IMG/VR virus record: IMGVR_UViG_3300001473_000068 | Location: 1 to 34,669 of that record | Strand: one strand, 5' to 3' | Source of the DNA: a virus | DNA length: 34,669 nt | In this document: positions 1 through 7,890 of the stretch, in pieces | Layout: every line of letters begins with the position of its first letter | Numbering within the stretch: position 1 is the first letter of the stretch | Notes under the pieces: model-generated | What the model saw: only the letters and a program-made list of their open reading frames with translations | Database searches by the model: none | What the model was told of the DNA's origin: nothing | Made by a program: the position numbers and the translations under genes

Positions 1-357
1 TGTCGAGGCATTCGCATCATCGATCAATGTGCGGGCGAATGATGTCAAATCGGCAAGCGCCGCTGCCCCGGAGCCGGTGAAATAGGGAAGCTTGTCGGCG
101 GCACTTGTCAGTCCCGCTATGGCAGCAAGGTCCGCATCGTAGGCTTGGACAGCAGAGCCAATCGCAAGACCCAAATTCGTCCTTGCATCCGCTGCGTTTG
201 ATGCCCCGGTGCCGCCTGCGACAATCGGCCGATCCGTGTTGAGATCGGTCGCTATATCATCCATCAGCGTATTGAACTTGGCCGATTCGATAAGGTCATT
301 GGCCGATGGGGTTGTGTTCGCGGGTTTGGAATAAACGCCGCTTCCGTCTCTTGGCAT
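1..357 (-). CDS. Phage tail fibre / tail protein, N-terminal part (cut by window edge)
   Basis: The reading frame is open for 119 codons from an ATG at 357 to the window edge, so the C-terminus is missing. The start has a good ribosome site (GGGAGAACC just upstream). The N-terminus has the pattern of many phage tail-fibre proteins: a Ser/Pro-rich start, 'IVAGGTGASNAADART', then 'NLGL..' and 'YDADLAALAGL'. Such G-G-T-G-A-S-N repeats occur near the shaft of fibres and lower collars that contact the host. It is transcribed leftward with the virion genes, but is separated from them by a rightward cassette and by a terminator-like hairpin. The family is recognised from the repeat pattern only; receptor specificity cannot be judged because the tip is outside the window. 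Confidence 0.75.
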   Translation of the reverse strand, partial: MPRDGSGVYSKPANTTPSANDLIESAKFNTLMDDIATDLNTDRPIVAGGTGASNAADARTNLGLAIGSAVQAYDADLAAIAGLTSAADKLPYFTGSGAAALADLTSFARTLIDDANAST

Positions 358-370
358 GTGGTTCTCCCAT

Positions 371-394
371 AAAAAAGGCCCGCGTGGGCGGACC
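371..394 (-). terminator. Terminator-like hairpin just upstream of the tail-fibre start
   Basis: Read leftward, GGTCC or the inner GCCC pairs with GGGCC or GGGC and is followed directly by six T residues. The T run ends only a few bases before the ribosome site of the fibre gene. Transcripts entering from upstream would partly stop here, so the element may act as an attenuator that lowers fibre expression relative to other virion genes. Confidence 0.5.
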
Positions 395-429
395 GTCTGG
401 ACTCATAGCAAATGCGTGTTTAGGTTCAG

Positions 430-448
430 CCCACAGTTTCATTGTGGG
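430..448 (+). promoter_or_regulatory. Hairpin covering the ribosome site of the lipoprotein gene
   Basis: CCCACA at 430-435 pairs exactly with TGTGGG at 443-448 across a 7-base loop. The right arm overlaps the purine-rich ribosome site (GTGGGGA) of the gene starting at 454, so folding would hide it. The structure is seen directly; any role in translation control is inferred. Confidence 0.35.
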
Positions 449-453
449 GATAG

Positions 454-735
454 ATGATGCTTAGAATTGTATTGGTTTCGGCTGTGGCTTTGGTGTTGGC
501 GGGGTGCAATCAAACGTTCAGTGAAATGAGTCCTGAACAACAGCAAGAGTTTGTTCAGAAGCGAGGCGCTGAATGTCAGATCATTGGTTACAAGCCCGGA
601 ACGCGGGCATATACCGATTGCATTCAGACTGCTGTACGCGAAAATGACCGCGACACCAGCCGCCAACGTGCCGCAGCCGCCTCATCCGGTCCGACAACGT
701 GTAACAGAATCGGCAATACGGTCACCTGTTTCTAG
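454..735 (+). CDS. Small predicted outer-membrane or periplasmic lipoprotein
   Basis: This 93-residue protein starts with a short hydrophobic signal (MMLRIVLVSAVALVLAGC) ending in a classic lipobox, L-A-G-C, so Cys18 should be lipidated and the mature protein anchored outside the inner membrane. The mature part is polar and Gln/Arg-rich, with four further cysteines (in 'AECQ', 'TDCIQ', 'TTCNR' and 'VTCF') that could form disulfides. It is the first gene of a rightward cassette lying between leftward virion genes, the usual arrangement for a lysogenic-conversion (moron) gene. Superinfection exclusion or envelope change is a reasonable guess, but no specific family is recognised. Confidence 0.75.
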   Translation: MMLRIVLVSAVALVLAGCNQTFSEMSPEQQQEFVQKRGAECQIIGYKPGTRAYTDCIQTAVRENDRDTSRQRAAAASSGPTTCNRIGNTVTCF

Positions 736-799
736 GGCCTGATTGACTCTCATTTCCGGGTTGTGTGACGGTATCCCTCTATCTTTGAGGGAGGCTATT

Positions 800-1048
800 T
801 TGGATGATTATCCGACCGAAACGGATGCTCAAGCGGTTTTTACTGTCTTGCTGGCTGTCCTCGAAGAGTCGATAAAACAAGGTGCCGTAGACCGTGAAAA
901 AATGATCGACCGGCTTTCGGAGCACGTCGCCTACTTGCCTCCAGAGCGGAGGAACGAGGGTCGAGGCCGCTATCTAGATATGGCAATCCGTTTTCTGGAA
1001 GCGTACCAGTTTGATGACAAATCAGAAGGCGGTCGCAAAGATCGTTGA
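800..1048 (+). CDS. Hypothetical protein of the rightward cassette
   Basis: The frame is open from a TTG at 743, but the TTG at 800 is preferred because it follows a strong ribosome site (GAGGGAGG at 787-794, 5-base spacer). This gives an 82-residue acidic, mostly helical protein ('DDYPTETDAQAVFTVLLAVLEESIKQGAV...'). No domain is recognised. It follows the lipoprotein gene in the same direction. Against it, a leftward frame on the other strand also has a strong ribosome site (see rejected items); the regular amphipathic composition of this protein makes the rightward reading more convincing. Confidence 0.5.
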   Translation: MDDYPTETDAQAVFTVLLAVLEESIKQGAVDREKMIDRLSEHVAYLPPERRNEGRGRYLDMAIRFLEAYQFDDKSEGGRKDR

Positions 1049-1086
1049 ATTGTTTGCTGGCGTTGTCCTTTGGCTTATTTTTGGAC

Positions 1087-1182
1087 ATGCGGTTCTCCTT
1101 TTTCGAAAACCCGCAGGATATCGAATCGGTATTCCAGGTCACAGGTCATGGCTATCTGGACACCAAAGCATCCGACGATTAA
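1087..1182 (+). CDS. Possible 31-residue micro-protein
   Basis: A short ATG frame (MRFSFFENPQDIESVFQ..., ending in TKASDD) lies between two cassette genes, ten bases before the next start. Its composition is protein-like (aromatic N-terminus, acidic end), but there is no good ribosome site and no recognised family. It could be the tail of a decayed gene. Confidence 0.25.
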   Translation: MRFSFFENPQDIESVFQVTGHGYLDTKASDD

Positions 1183-1191
1183 GTACGGTGC

Positions 1192-1791
1192 ATGGATGAT
1201 GACAAGCTTGAATACGTGGATAGCGCCTTAGCGCGGCTGATCCATGTTCTGGTTTTCGTGTTTGTGTTTTCGACGTTCGGTTTCACAAACCCAACTCTTG
1301 CGGGGCCTGACAGCACAACTAGTTACTTCACTCGAACGCCCGCCTCGATGTTTGATGTCGGGATGCTGCGGTTGGATTTGCGCCTAAAGACTATAAAAGA
1401 CAGTTCCGATTACCCCTCGAAATATCCCACGGCATACGCTAACTATAGCTTTAAAGATGACGAAATTATCATCGCGATATCTAGCTTCTCGTTCAAGGGA
1501 ACCAACTCCGAAGCTGAGACTTACTGTTCTGAGTGGGTTCGCATAATCCGCCTTTTCGCTGGCATTGACACCAATACCGGCAAACCCGTCTACGCTCATT
1601 CACACTTCACTGAACTGTTCTCCCACGATGGATACACAAACGAACCAACCGACAACGCTTTAGCGAAGCTGGATCCCAAATTTCTTCTTTCGTGCTATTT
1701 GCTCGGAATGGGTATGGATGGGAAGGCCGTGAGCATCACCGCCCCGCTTCTTGGCACCTCTTATTCCATTGAGAAAGAACAGTCTCAATGA
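1192..1791 (+). CDS. Hypothetical exported or signal-anchored protein of the cassette
   Basis: This 199-residue protein has a hydrophobic segment at about residues 16-32 (LIHVLVFVFVFSTFGF) followed by Ala-Gly, so it is either a long signal peptide or an N-terminal membrane anchor; the rest would lie in the periplasm. The remainder is a mixed alpha/beta domain with two cysteines ('ETYCSEW', 'LLSCYLL'). No family is recognised. The stop overlaps the next start by ATGA, so the two are probably translated together. The gene is visibly richer in A/T than the virion genes around it, consistent with separate acquisition. Confidence 0.6.
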   Translation: MDDDKLEYVDSALARLIHVLVFVFVFSTFGFTNPTLAGPDSTTSYFTRTPASMFDVGMLRLDLRLKTIKDSSDYPSKYPTAYANYSFKDDEIIIAISSFSFKGTNSEAETYCSEWVRIIRLFAGIDTNTGKPVYAHSHFTELFSHDGYTNEPTDNALAKLDPKFLLSCYLLGMGMDGKAVSITAPLLGTSYSIEKEQSQ

Positions 1792-1976
1792 CGGACGAAC
1801 AACAACCCAAAGGGTTTTGGGGCCGCAACGCTAAAGCGTTCGCTATTCAGGCCGTCGTGGTTGTCGTTGTTGCACTGACTGTCGGGCGATTTGCTGGCGC
1901 GTCGGTCAGTAAATTTATGTGTGACTCACTCAACATTTGCTCTAAGGAGCAGCGACAACTCCTGAACGAACCATAG
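1788..1976 (+). CDS. Small single-TM membrane protein of the cassette
   Basis: The 62-residue protein has a charged N-terminus, one strongly hydrophobic helix at about residues 18-35 (FAIQAVVVVVVALTVGRF), and a short tail with two cysteines ('FMCDSLNIC'). The start overlaps the preceding stop (ATGA), indicating coupled translation and perhaps a complex with the exported protein upstream. Its 3' end overlaps the convergent structural gene by 35 bases. Function is unknown; a holin is unlikely because there is only one helix and the lysis partners are absent. Confidence 0.6.
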   Translation: MTDEQQPKGFWGRNAKAFAIQAVVVVVVALTVGRFAGASVSKFMCDSLNICSKEQRQLLNEP

Positions 1977-3348
1977 CGTCAACCAGCGCTTTCCGCGAGC
2001 CGCTGAGTTGCGGCGCTGCCACCCTACCGCCAGACCGCACCATCGCCTCAAGCAATTCACGGTTGGCCCGACTGCCCCGAGTTGCAATGGTTTTCGCGGC
2101 GTAGCCCGCTGCCGGAACCATTGCAAGTAGTGGGTTCGCAACAGTGCCTCCGATACTAAGCGCGGCCATCAAACCGTTGCCGTGCGGCGAAAGCCGCCCG
2201 ATCTGCCGGGCTAGCTTTTGCCCGTTAACATATTGCTCCATTGCGGACTTCTCCGCTGGCGTAAATCCACGAGACCTAGATGGACTTTTCAAAATTTGTT
2301 TGATGCCTTGTCGCGCTGTATTCTCCAAATTGCCGCCAGACGCCGAAGCTGCGGCATCAAGGCGTGCGTTTTCAAAGGTTGTCTCAATGGTCTTTGCTTT
2401 GCTGGCCCGGTGCCAAAGCGCCCTGGCTCTTTTCAGGGCTTCGCCACCATGTTGAGCGTTGCCAACAAGCACTTCACCCGGTTGTGTGTTCAGAACGAAG
2501 TTGTCAAGAGCGTCGATAATTTCTCCGCCAATCATCCGCTCTGAGGAATCGTTGCTTATACGCGCGTTGTTGGCAATCTTTCGAAACTGCTCAAGTCCTT
2601 TGAGCGTCACATTGCCCGTTGATATCCGTTCCAATTCATCCAACGCAGTCGCGATCCGCGGTTGCAATTTAGGATGATATCCAAACTCAGCCAGATTGGC
2701 TGTTATGTCCCGCGATATACGTCGTAACCCATGCGGTCGGAACATCACACCGGCATCGTCCGCCTGTTGGTAGGCCCGGTTGGCGGCGGATTTCAATTGC
2801 TCGACAGTTGGTGCCTGACTGACAGAGACGCGACCTGCACCGACACGCGCAAGTGCGCCACCTGCGGCCCCGGCTGTAGCACCCGTAGCAGCGCCGTATC
2901 CCGCCCGATTGAGCCGATCCTCCATACCCTCGCCATCGCCCAACCCATACAGCGCGCCATACGTTGCCCCTTCGCCTGCGCCCCGGCCCATCAGGCTCAT
3001 GAGTGTAGGTTTCGCACCTTTCAGCAGCGACAGTCCACCTTTGACCGCAGCGCCGCCAAGACCAAGACCGCCCGCAATCTCGCCAATGGTGAATGCAATA
3101 GGGCTCTCCTTTCGAAGCGCTTCCTTTTCCGCGTTCGTTGACAGCCCCAATTCGTCATCAAAATTGAAGGACGCGCCGGATTGAATGCCACGCGCTCCGG
3201 CGTCCAGAGTGCGAGCTATCGGCCCAAGCGGGTTGTTCTCGCCCGCATAGATGCCCGATGAATAGTATCTGTCCCGGTCGGTCTTGGGTTTCCCCGCCAA
3301 CAGGTCGCGCGGCGCACGCTTCTTTTCGGTTAACAGATCACGGGGCAT
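1942..3348 (-). CDS. Predicted internal virion / DNA-ejection protein
   Basis: This protein of about 468 residues starts at the ATG that overlaps the upstream stop (TGATG). A GTG one codon earlier is also possible. Residues about 85-175 are very rich in Gly and Ala ('GEIAGGLGLGGAAVKGGLSL', 'AGYGAATGATAGAAGGALA'), which suggests membrane insertion. The middle is helical. The C-terminal third again has a small-residue hydrophobic stretch ('GLMAALSIGGTVANPLLAMV'). This is the usual look of podovirus ejection proteins that leave the capsid and form a channel through the cell envelope, and the gene follows the tail and lysozyme-domain genes where such proteins are normally encoded. The role is inferred from composition and position. 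Confidence 0.6.
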   Translation of the reverse strand: MPRDLLTEKKRAPRDLLAGKPKTDRDRYYSSGIYAGENNPLGPIARTLDAGARGIQSGASFNFDDELGLSTNAEKEALRKESPIAFTIGEIAGGLGLGGAAVKGGLSLLKGAKPTLMSLMGRGAGEGATYGALYGLGDGEGMEDRLNRAGYGAATGATAGAAGGALARVGAGRVSVSQAPTVEQLKSAANRAYQQADDAGVMFRPHGLRRISRDITANLAEFGYHPKLQPRIATALDELERISTGNVTLKGLEQFRKIANNARISNDSSERMIGGEIIDALDNFVLNTQPGEVLVGNAQHGGEALKRARALWHRASKAKTIETTFENARLDAAASASGGNLENTARQGIKQILKSPSRSRGFTPAEKSAMEQYVNGQKLARQIGRLSPHGNGLMAALSIGGTVANPLLAMVPAAGYAAKTIATRGSRANRELLEAMVRSGGRVAAPQLSGSRKALVDAMVRSGVVAAP

Positions 3349-5990
3349 CACTTGAGCCTTTCAAGGACTTCTTCACGGGTCAGACCGTGGACTTCCATGG
3401 TGTGCGTAATGTCCTCTTCGGTGACACCCTCTGGTAGCGGAGAGACATACGCGCCGGGCTCTGGAATGGACAAAACTTCCTCAAGATTGCCTTTCATAAT
3501 TTCCGGAATCCGTTCTTCCCAAGACCTTATTCGTGCTCTCGCCATTTTCTCGGTGACATCGAAGATTCTTCGAATTGCCGCCTCGTTAAGATTGACATCA
3601 CCAGCGGCCATCTTTTTTGCGTATTCACGGTCCGCGTCACTAAGTCCCGTACCGGCACCAAACTGCTTGATAATCTTCGCGACGGCCTGTGCCATGACCG
3701 ATTGGAACGCTTCCGCGTTATTAGCCATTGAAGGATCGACGGGGATGCCGACAAGTTGAGCATATTTGGTTGCTGCAACGCGCCAATCAGCCGTTGCGCC
3801 AGTCAAAATCCCCTCATCCAGCAAGGCACGTCCCTCATTAATGGTTCCAATAAGGCTGGCCGCGTCCCGGGTTGATTCGTACTGCTCCATGACAGTCTTG
3901 GCGGCCTCCTCACCTAGTTTACCGGCAAACTTGCCGCCACCGACATTAACGGTGACACCGCCGCCGCCGGCTTTGTAGATTCTGTTGTCGCGACCAATCT
4001 GCCATGCGCTATTGGGATCTAGGCGGCGCACCTTGATCTCTTCGGGTGTCAGGTCTCTATATTCCGGTTCGACCTCAAGGTCTGGAAACGCCAGTTCGCC
4101 GGTATCGATGTAGCGCAATCTCCCATTGGCATCTTTGGCCGTCTCGCGCTTCGGCGGCGTATTCAACTCCCGGCGCGCCTTTTCTAACTGCAATTGCTGC
4201 AGGGGCGTCATCTGCCGTGCCTGATGCTGTTGCAGATAGTATTGCGCGGTAGCCCTGTCGCCGGGTGACGAAGCCGGGTTGTTCATGATTCGAATCAGAT
4301 CACGGACATCCTGCGGCGTAAGCTGCCGTGCCTGCGCCGTCTGTACGGGCTGTGCGTCGTTCGCAGGCGTGGGCGGTGTGGGGATACCCTGCAAGACTCC
4401 CGCGCCCTGTGGCTGCGCAAGGGCTGTGCGGAAATCATTGGCCGGGTCAAGACTGGCGAATTGCATTGGCGCGCGCTGGCCTGTCATAGCAGACGCCAAC
4501 TGCTGGACGTTGGCGCTAGGCTGTGAGCCGCCGCGTGTGTTCAGCATCGCTTCGGCAACGCGCTTTTTGCCGTCCGACACATAGGGATTATCATTGATGG
4601 AAGCCACCGCCGCATTTTCTGCGGTCAACTGACCTGCACCGGGACGCGGCGGGAATCCGGGCCGCCAGCCGGGCTTTGCCATGCCGGTCAGGACGCCAAG
4701 CAGCCCTTTGGTCGGGTCTGCGCTTGCCAGTTGCTTGGAACCTGACTTTCTGACGAATTCATTGAACCGGTCGAGTTTCGGATTGCCCGTGCTTTCGACA
4801 CCAGCAACCGTGCGGCCTTCGATAGTGCGCGGCGCTTCAAGCGGCGGTGCGCCCTGCATACGTTCGTCCATGCTCGGGCTGATCGTCGGGGGCAAAGCGC
4901 CACCACGGGCAACGGGCGCTTGTGGAGCGGCCTGTGCGGGTGCTGGCGGCGTCGGGGTAATCGGACGGGCTGGTTGGGCTGTCTGAGGCTGTGCCGGTGC
5001 GATGCCGGGAATTGGTGCCGCGTCAGCCGGGACTTCCATCCCCTGTAGCTCATAGGCGCGCTTGCGGGCCGCATCGACCTCTTGAGCAGTCATGGTGGAC
5101 TGATTGCGCCGGACCAAATCTTGCAACTGATTCATATCGGACGTTTGAATGCGCTTCATCAGGCCAGACGCATCCGCGACCTGCACACCTTCCATTTCGT
5201 CCGCTGCCCTGAGCGCATCGGCCACACCTGCGTCACCAAGGCTGGCCACCATGTTTCGGGGAACATCCCGGTCTAGGCTCGCGCCTTGGTCGCTTGGCGC
5301 GCGCAGACCATCCCATCGGCCCACACCGACCTTTGCTGCACCGTACCACGGACCCCATCCGCCTTTTTTAGCTTGGTCCAGCGCAAAATCGATTGCGGCT
5401 TTGACGTTTTTGGGGTCTCGAGGGTCCAAGCCAGTCGCCTTGATGAAGTCATTGCCCATGCCAGTCGGAAATCCAGTACCAGGACCACCCACAAGCAATT
5501 GAAACGGGGTGTAGGAGGGTTCGCGTCCGCGTTCATCAACTATTGTGCTTTGCCACGCTTCTGCGGGGTCTGCTGTCAGCCCCTCTGAATAGGCCACCTT
5601 GAGGGCTATATCCGGGTCAACGTCGCGCTGTGTCGCGGATTCACGAATGTAGGCGACAAGGTCAGGGTCTGCGCCCGCCCCGCCCGATGACGGCGCGTCA
5701 ACTGCCCCCGGCGCATCCGGCACAGGTGGAAAGTCACCGCCAGCCCCATCAATACGGCCAAACGTGCCAAGCGCAAAATCACTGGCCGAATCCCGAAGCC
5801 CTTCGGTGCCTTTTCGTGCAGATCGTGCCTGGAGCCCGGATCCGATATCGGATAGCGCCGAATAGATGCCTTCTGCAGTGTTGCGCGGCGCGCGGCGGCG
5901 ACCGAACAGCATGGCCTCGGCCAGCGCTTGCCGTCGCTTCATGCTCTCATAGGAGCCGGGATCACCCGCATTGAATGCAAATGTTTGCAT
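3348..5990 (-). CDS. Large virion protein with an N-terminal lysozyme/transglycosylase-like domain
   Basis: The frame is open to 6116, but residues before the ATG at 5990 are low-quality and cross a perfect hairpin, so 5990 is chosen (880 residues; ribosome site weak). Residues about 110-228 look like a phage muralytic domain: 'DPDIALKVAYSEGL' with a candidate catalytic Glu at about 136, 'SYTPFQLL', then 'GGWGPWYGAAKVGVGRWDGL'. A long Pro/Ala/Gln-rich linker follows, then a helical C-terminal part ('GAGTGLSDADREYAKKMAAG'). It is most likely an internal protein ejected with the DNA that cuts peptidoglycan at the infection site. The C-terminal part resembles the end of podovirus ejection proteins. 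The enzyme type (transglycosylase or other) is not settled by sequence alone. Confidence 0.65.
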   Translation of the reverse strand: MQTFAFNAGDPGSYESMKRRQALAEAMLFGRRRAPRNTAEGIYSALSDIGSGLQARSARKGTEGLRDSASDFALGTFGRIDGAGGDFPPVPDAPGAVDAPSSGGAGADPDLVAYIRESATQRDVDPDIALKVAYSEGLTADPAEAWQSTIVDERGREPSYTPFQLLVGGPGTGFPTGMGNDFIKATGLDPRDPKNVKAAIDFALDQAKKGGWGPWYGAAKVGVGRWDGLRAPSDQGASLDRDVPRNMVASLGDAGVADALRAADEMEGVQVADASGLMKRIQTSDMNQLQDLVRRNQSTMTAQEVDAARKRAYELQGMEVPADAAPIPGIAPAQPQTAQPARPITPTPPAPAQAAPQAPVARGGALPPTISPSMDERMQGAPPLEAPRTIEGRTVAGVESTGNPKLDRFNEFVRKSGSKQLASADPTKGLLGVLTGMAKPGWRPGFPPRPGAGQLTAENAAVASINDNPYVSDGKKRVAEAMLNTRGGSQPSANVQQLASAMTGQRAPMQFASLDPANDFRTALAQPQGAGVLQGIPTPPTPANDAQPVQTAQARQLTPQDVRDLIRIMNNPASSPGDRATAQYYLQQHQARQMTPLQQLQLEKARRELNTPPKRETAKDANGRLRYIDTGELAFPDLEVEPEYRDLTPEEIKVRRLDPNSAWQIGRDNRIYKAGGGGVTVNVGGGKFAGKLGEEAAKTVMEQYESTRDAASLIGTINEGRALLDEGILTGATADWRVAATKYAQLVGIPVDPSMANNAEAFQSVMAQAVAKIIKQFGAGTGLSDADREYAKKMAAGDVNLNEAAIRRIFDVTEKMARARIRSWEERIPEIMKGNLEEVLSIPEPGAYVSPLPEGVTEEDITHTMEVHGLTREEVLERLK

Positions 5991-6040
5991 GTTCGTGTCC
6001 AATGTTAATATTGAATTGGGCCAGTAGAATTGATATATTA

Positions 6041-6059
6041 ATGGGAGCCCCGCTCCCAT
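6041..6059 (-). promoter_or_regulatory. Perfect hairpin in the leader of the lysozyme-domain gene
   Basis: ATGGGAGC (6041-6048) pairs exactly with GCTCCCAT (6052-6059) around a 3-base loop. It lies in the 130-base stretch between the nuclease gene and the preferred start at 5990, and no T run follows in either direction, so it is not an intrinsic terminator. It could stabilise or process the mRNA. Its presence argues against a translation start at 6116. Confidence 0.4.
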
Positions 6060-6123
6060 CGACGCTATCCCATATGGGGGATTCGTCGGTGCGTAGGACA
6101 GACGGTGTTGATGCACCCCTGTT

Positions 6124-6867
6124 TCACCGGGGCGTCTCTTTTTTCTTGAAACTGGTTACCACCCAAGTTTCCCGTTGCCCGTGTCGGTCGAGCCGGAGAT
6201 TTGCCACATAGTCCCCGAGATCTAGAACCGCGCTACGGCGGCCCCTGGGAGTTACTTGATAGCTCAACCTACCTCTATGCAGTATCTGCGGTAGGATATC
6301 CCTCACAAAGCGATCTCCATCCAACGCATCGGTGGAAGCGCGCTTGTCCCGTATGTGACTAAGGCCCCAGCCACCCCTGTATTTCTTTGTCGGGTCACCC
6401 GGTGTACCAAAATCAATCGTGATTTCACCTAAGTCTTCACGAAACAGTTTGCCCTTGGATGACACACCAGAGTCCAGAACACTGGCTATTTCACTTGAAA
6501 ACTCATCAAGTCCCGACGTTGACCGGCGATGTAATGGTATACGCCTATTCGGCACCGTTGATGCAGGGGGACGGGGCACAACCCGCATACCCGGTGATGG
6601 CAGCGTACCGGGCATTGCTATCGTACCAAGCCCCAACAATCGCCCCATGAATTCATCCGAACTGGGGTCCACCTTCGTTTCGCCGCGATAGACCTCACCG
6701 GGGATTTTCATTGCTGAAATCAAATCATCTATGACACGCGGTCTCTTTCCCCACGTGGTTTCGCCCGTTAGCAGGTTCTTCTCGTAAGGCACATATTGTC
6801 CGCGATATATATGCGGCAATTGTTTCCGTACCATCGCATCGGCGATTTGCTGGCGACTGTCCGGCAC
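6124..6867 (-). CDS. Predicted PBECR-type (Barnase/EndoU/ColicinE5-D/RelE-fold) nuclease carried in the virion module
   Basis: A 247-residue protein with a GTG start 3 bases after the upstream stop and a G-rich ribosome site. Residues about 140-247 match the pattern of phage 'PBECR' nucleases: 'LGEITIDFGTPGD', 'GGWGLSHIRDKR' with His171, a helix, then paired strands ending in 'RETWVVTSFKKK' (the terminal V-T-[AS]-F strand is typical). In known polyvalent or MuF-linked phage proteins this fold is an RNase-like effector delivered with the phage DNA. Here it is a separate small protein between ejection-type and tail genes, so co-injection into the host is plausible. The fold call is from motif memory; catalytic residues and targets are unproven. 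No immunity gene is seen beside it. Confidence 0.55.
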   Translation of the reverse strand: MPDSRQQIADAMVRKQLPHIYRGQYVPYEKNLLTGETTWGKRPRVIDDLISAMKIPGEVYRGETKVDPSSDEFMGRLLGLGTIAMPGTLPSPGMRVVPRPPASTVPNRRIPLHRRSTSGLDEFSSEIASVLDSGVSSKGKLFREDLGEITIDFGTPGDPTKKYRGGWGLSHIRDKRASTDALDGDRFVRDILPQILHRGRLSYQVTPRGRRSAVLDLGDYVANLRLDRHGQRETWVVTSFKKKETPR

Positions 6868-6870
6868 TTG

Positions 6871-7890
6871 TCAGCCCCCCATTCCGAACAGAGAGCCGTA
6901 GTTGACCCGCTTCACGCCGTCGCCAAGGTCTGCCACTGCGTCCGGGCGCTTTTTCTCTGCCTCTTGGGCCATGACGCCGACATGTTTCGGCGCGTTGCCC
7001 GGCTCGTCCTTGTACCGGTAGCGGTAGAGGTTGTGCCCATCCAGCTTGCCGACCTTTTCGACGTCTTTCTTGACCCGCTCATCTGATGCCAGCCAGCCAC
7101 CGGCCAGCTTTCCGACGCCGCCAAGAATAGACCCGAACAACCCTCCACTGCTGGCCGCATTCTGCTGCCACACGTTCAAGCGCTGATCGTAATTCTTGTT
7201 GATCAGCCCGGCATTGTCCGTCGTTGGGATTGTCGGCATTGAAGTTGGCAAAAAGTTCGGCTGTGACACCTGAGAGCCCGACAGGAGCGCGGTGATTTCG
7301 TTGATCGGCTGGTTTCGTTCGGCAAGCTGCTCTTGAACCGATTGCGCCCGCCCGCCAAGGACCAATTGATTGTAGGCGTCGTTTTTGGACTGCCGGAACG
7401 ACTCTAACTCACGGTCGAACGCTTCCGAACCCTCGACAATGCCACGATTGGAAAGTTGCGTGCGAAGTGCTGCTTCTTCGCGTTCAAACCTTGGATCAAG
7501 GCGTTTGCTGCCGAGTTCATACAGTCGCGCTTCGGTTTCTTCATTGTTGAGATCGGCTGGCGTGCCGAGATAGTCTTTGAAGAAACCGCTTTGCTGGTTC
7601 GCCGTTTCCGCCAGATTCAGCGCCGTGGCGTCGTTTTCGTCCTTGAGCCTTTGCTGCGCTTCCGACAGTGTTTGAGTGGCTGTGAACTGCGGGATGTCGT
7701 AGCGCTCGCCCGTATAGGGGTCGGTATGAACATACGTCCCGGTCTGGTCATATGTCAGCGTGCCGTCCGGCGTCACCTGATTCACGTTCCCAAGCATCGC
7801 ATTGGCAATGGCCGTTGAAACACTCGTACCGGTCTGTGCGGCGCTCGTTTCTTGCGGGTCCGGTGGTGCGGGCGGGTCAGGTGCACACAT
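6871..7890 (-). CDS. Virion protein with C-terminal S74 intramolecular chaperone domain
   Basis: A 339-residue protein. Residues about 269-339 ('SDERVKKDVEKVGKLDGHNL', 'YRYRYKDEPG', 'HVGVMAQEAEKKRPDAV') are a clear Peptidase_S74/endosialidase-chaperone domain, which helps trimeric fibres fold and then cuts itself off. The N-terminal part is unusual for a fibre: Pro-rich start, then a long helical region (residues 75-200, many Glu/Gln/Arg), and a Gly-rich linker 'GGLFGSILGGVGKLAGGW'. Many alphaproteobacterial podoviruses carry this architecture at this position, probably as an internal or tail protein. The start overlaps the GNAT gene by 14 bases. Confidence 0.75.
   Translation of the reverse strand: MCAPDPPAPPDPQETSAAQTGTSVSTAIANAMLGNVNQVTPDGTLTYDQTGTYVHTDPYTGERYDIPQFTATQTLSEAQQRLKDENDATALNLAETANQQSGFFKDYLGTPADLNNEETEARLYELGSKRLDPRFEREEAALRTQLSNRGIVEGSEAFDRELESFRQSKNDAYNQLVLGGRAQSVQEQLAERNQPINEITALLSGSQVSQPNFLPTSMPTIPTTDNAGLINKNYDQRLNVWQQNAASSGGLFGSILGGVGKLAGGWLASDERVKKDVEKVGKLDGHNLYRYRYKDEPGNAPKHVGVMAQEAEKKRPDAVADLGDGVKRVNYGSLFGMGG

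Noticed and set aside
840-1088. Leftward frame starting MSKNKPKDNASKQF at 1088 with a strong ribosome site AAAGGAGAACCGC
   Set aside because: The start signal is good and resembles that of the tail-fibre gene, but the protein becomes Arg/Ser/Ala-rich and low-quality after about 20 codons, and it lies opposite a more convincing rightward protein at 800-1048. It may be a remnant start of a lost leftward gene.
1011-1199. Rightward 62-codon frame with a hydrophobic stretch
   Set aside because: It could be a small membrane protein, but it ends in unlikely sequence and overlaps two other frames; no ribosome site was found.
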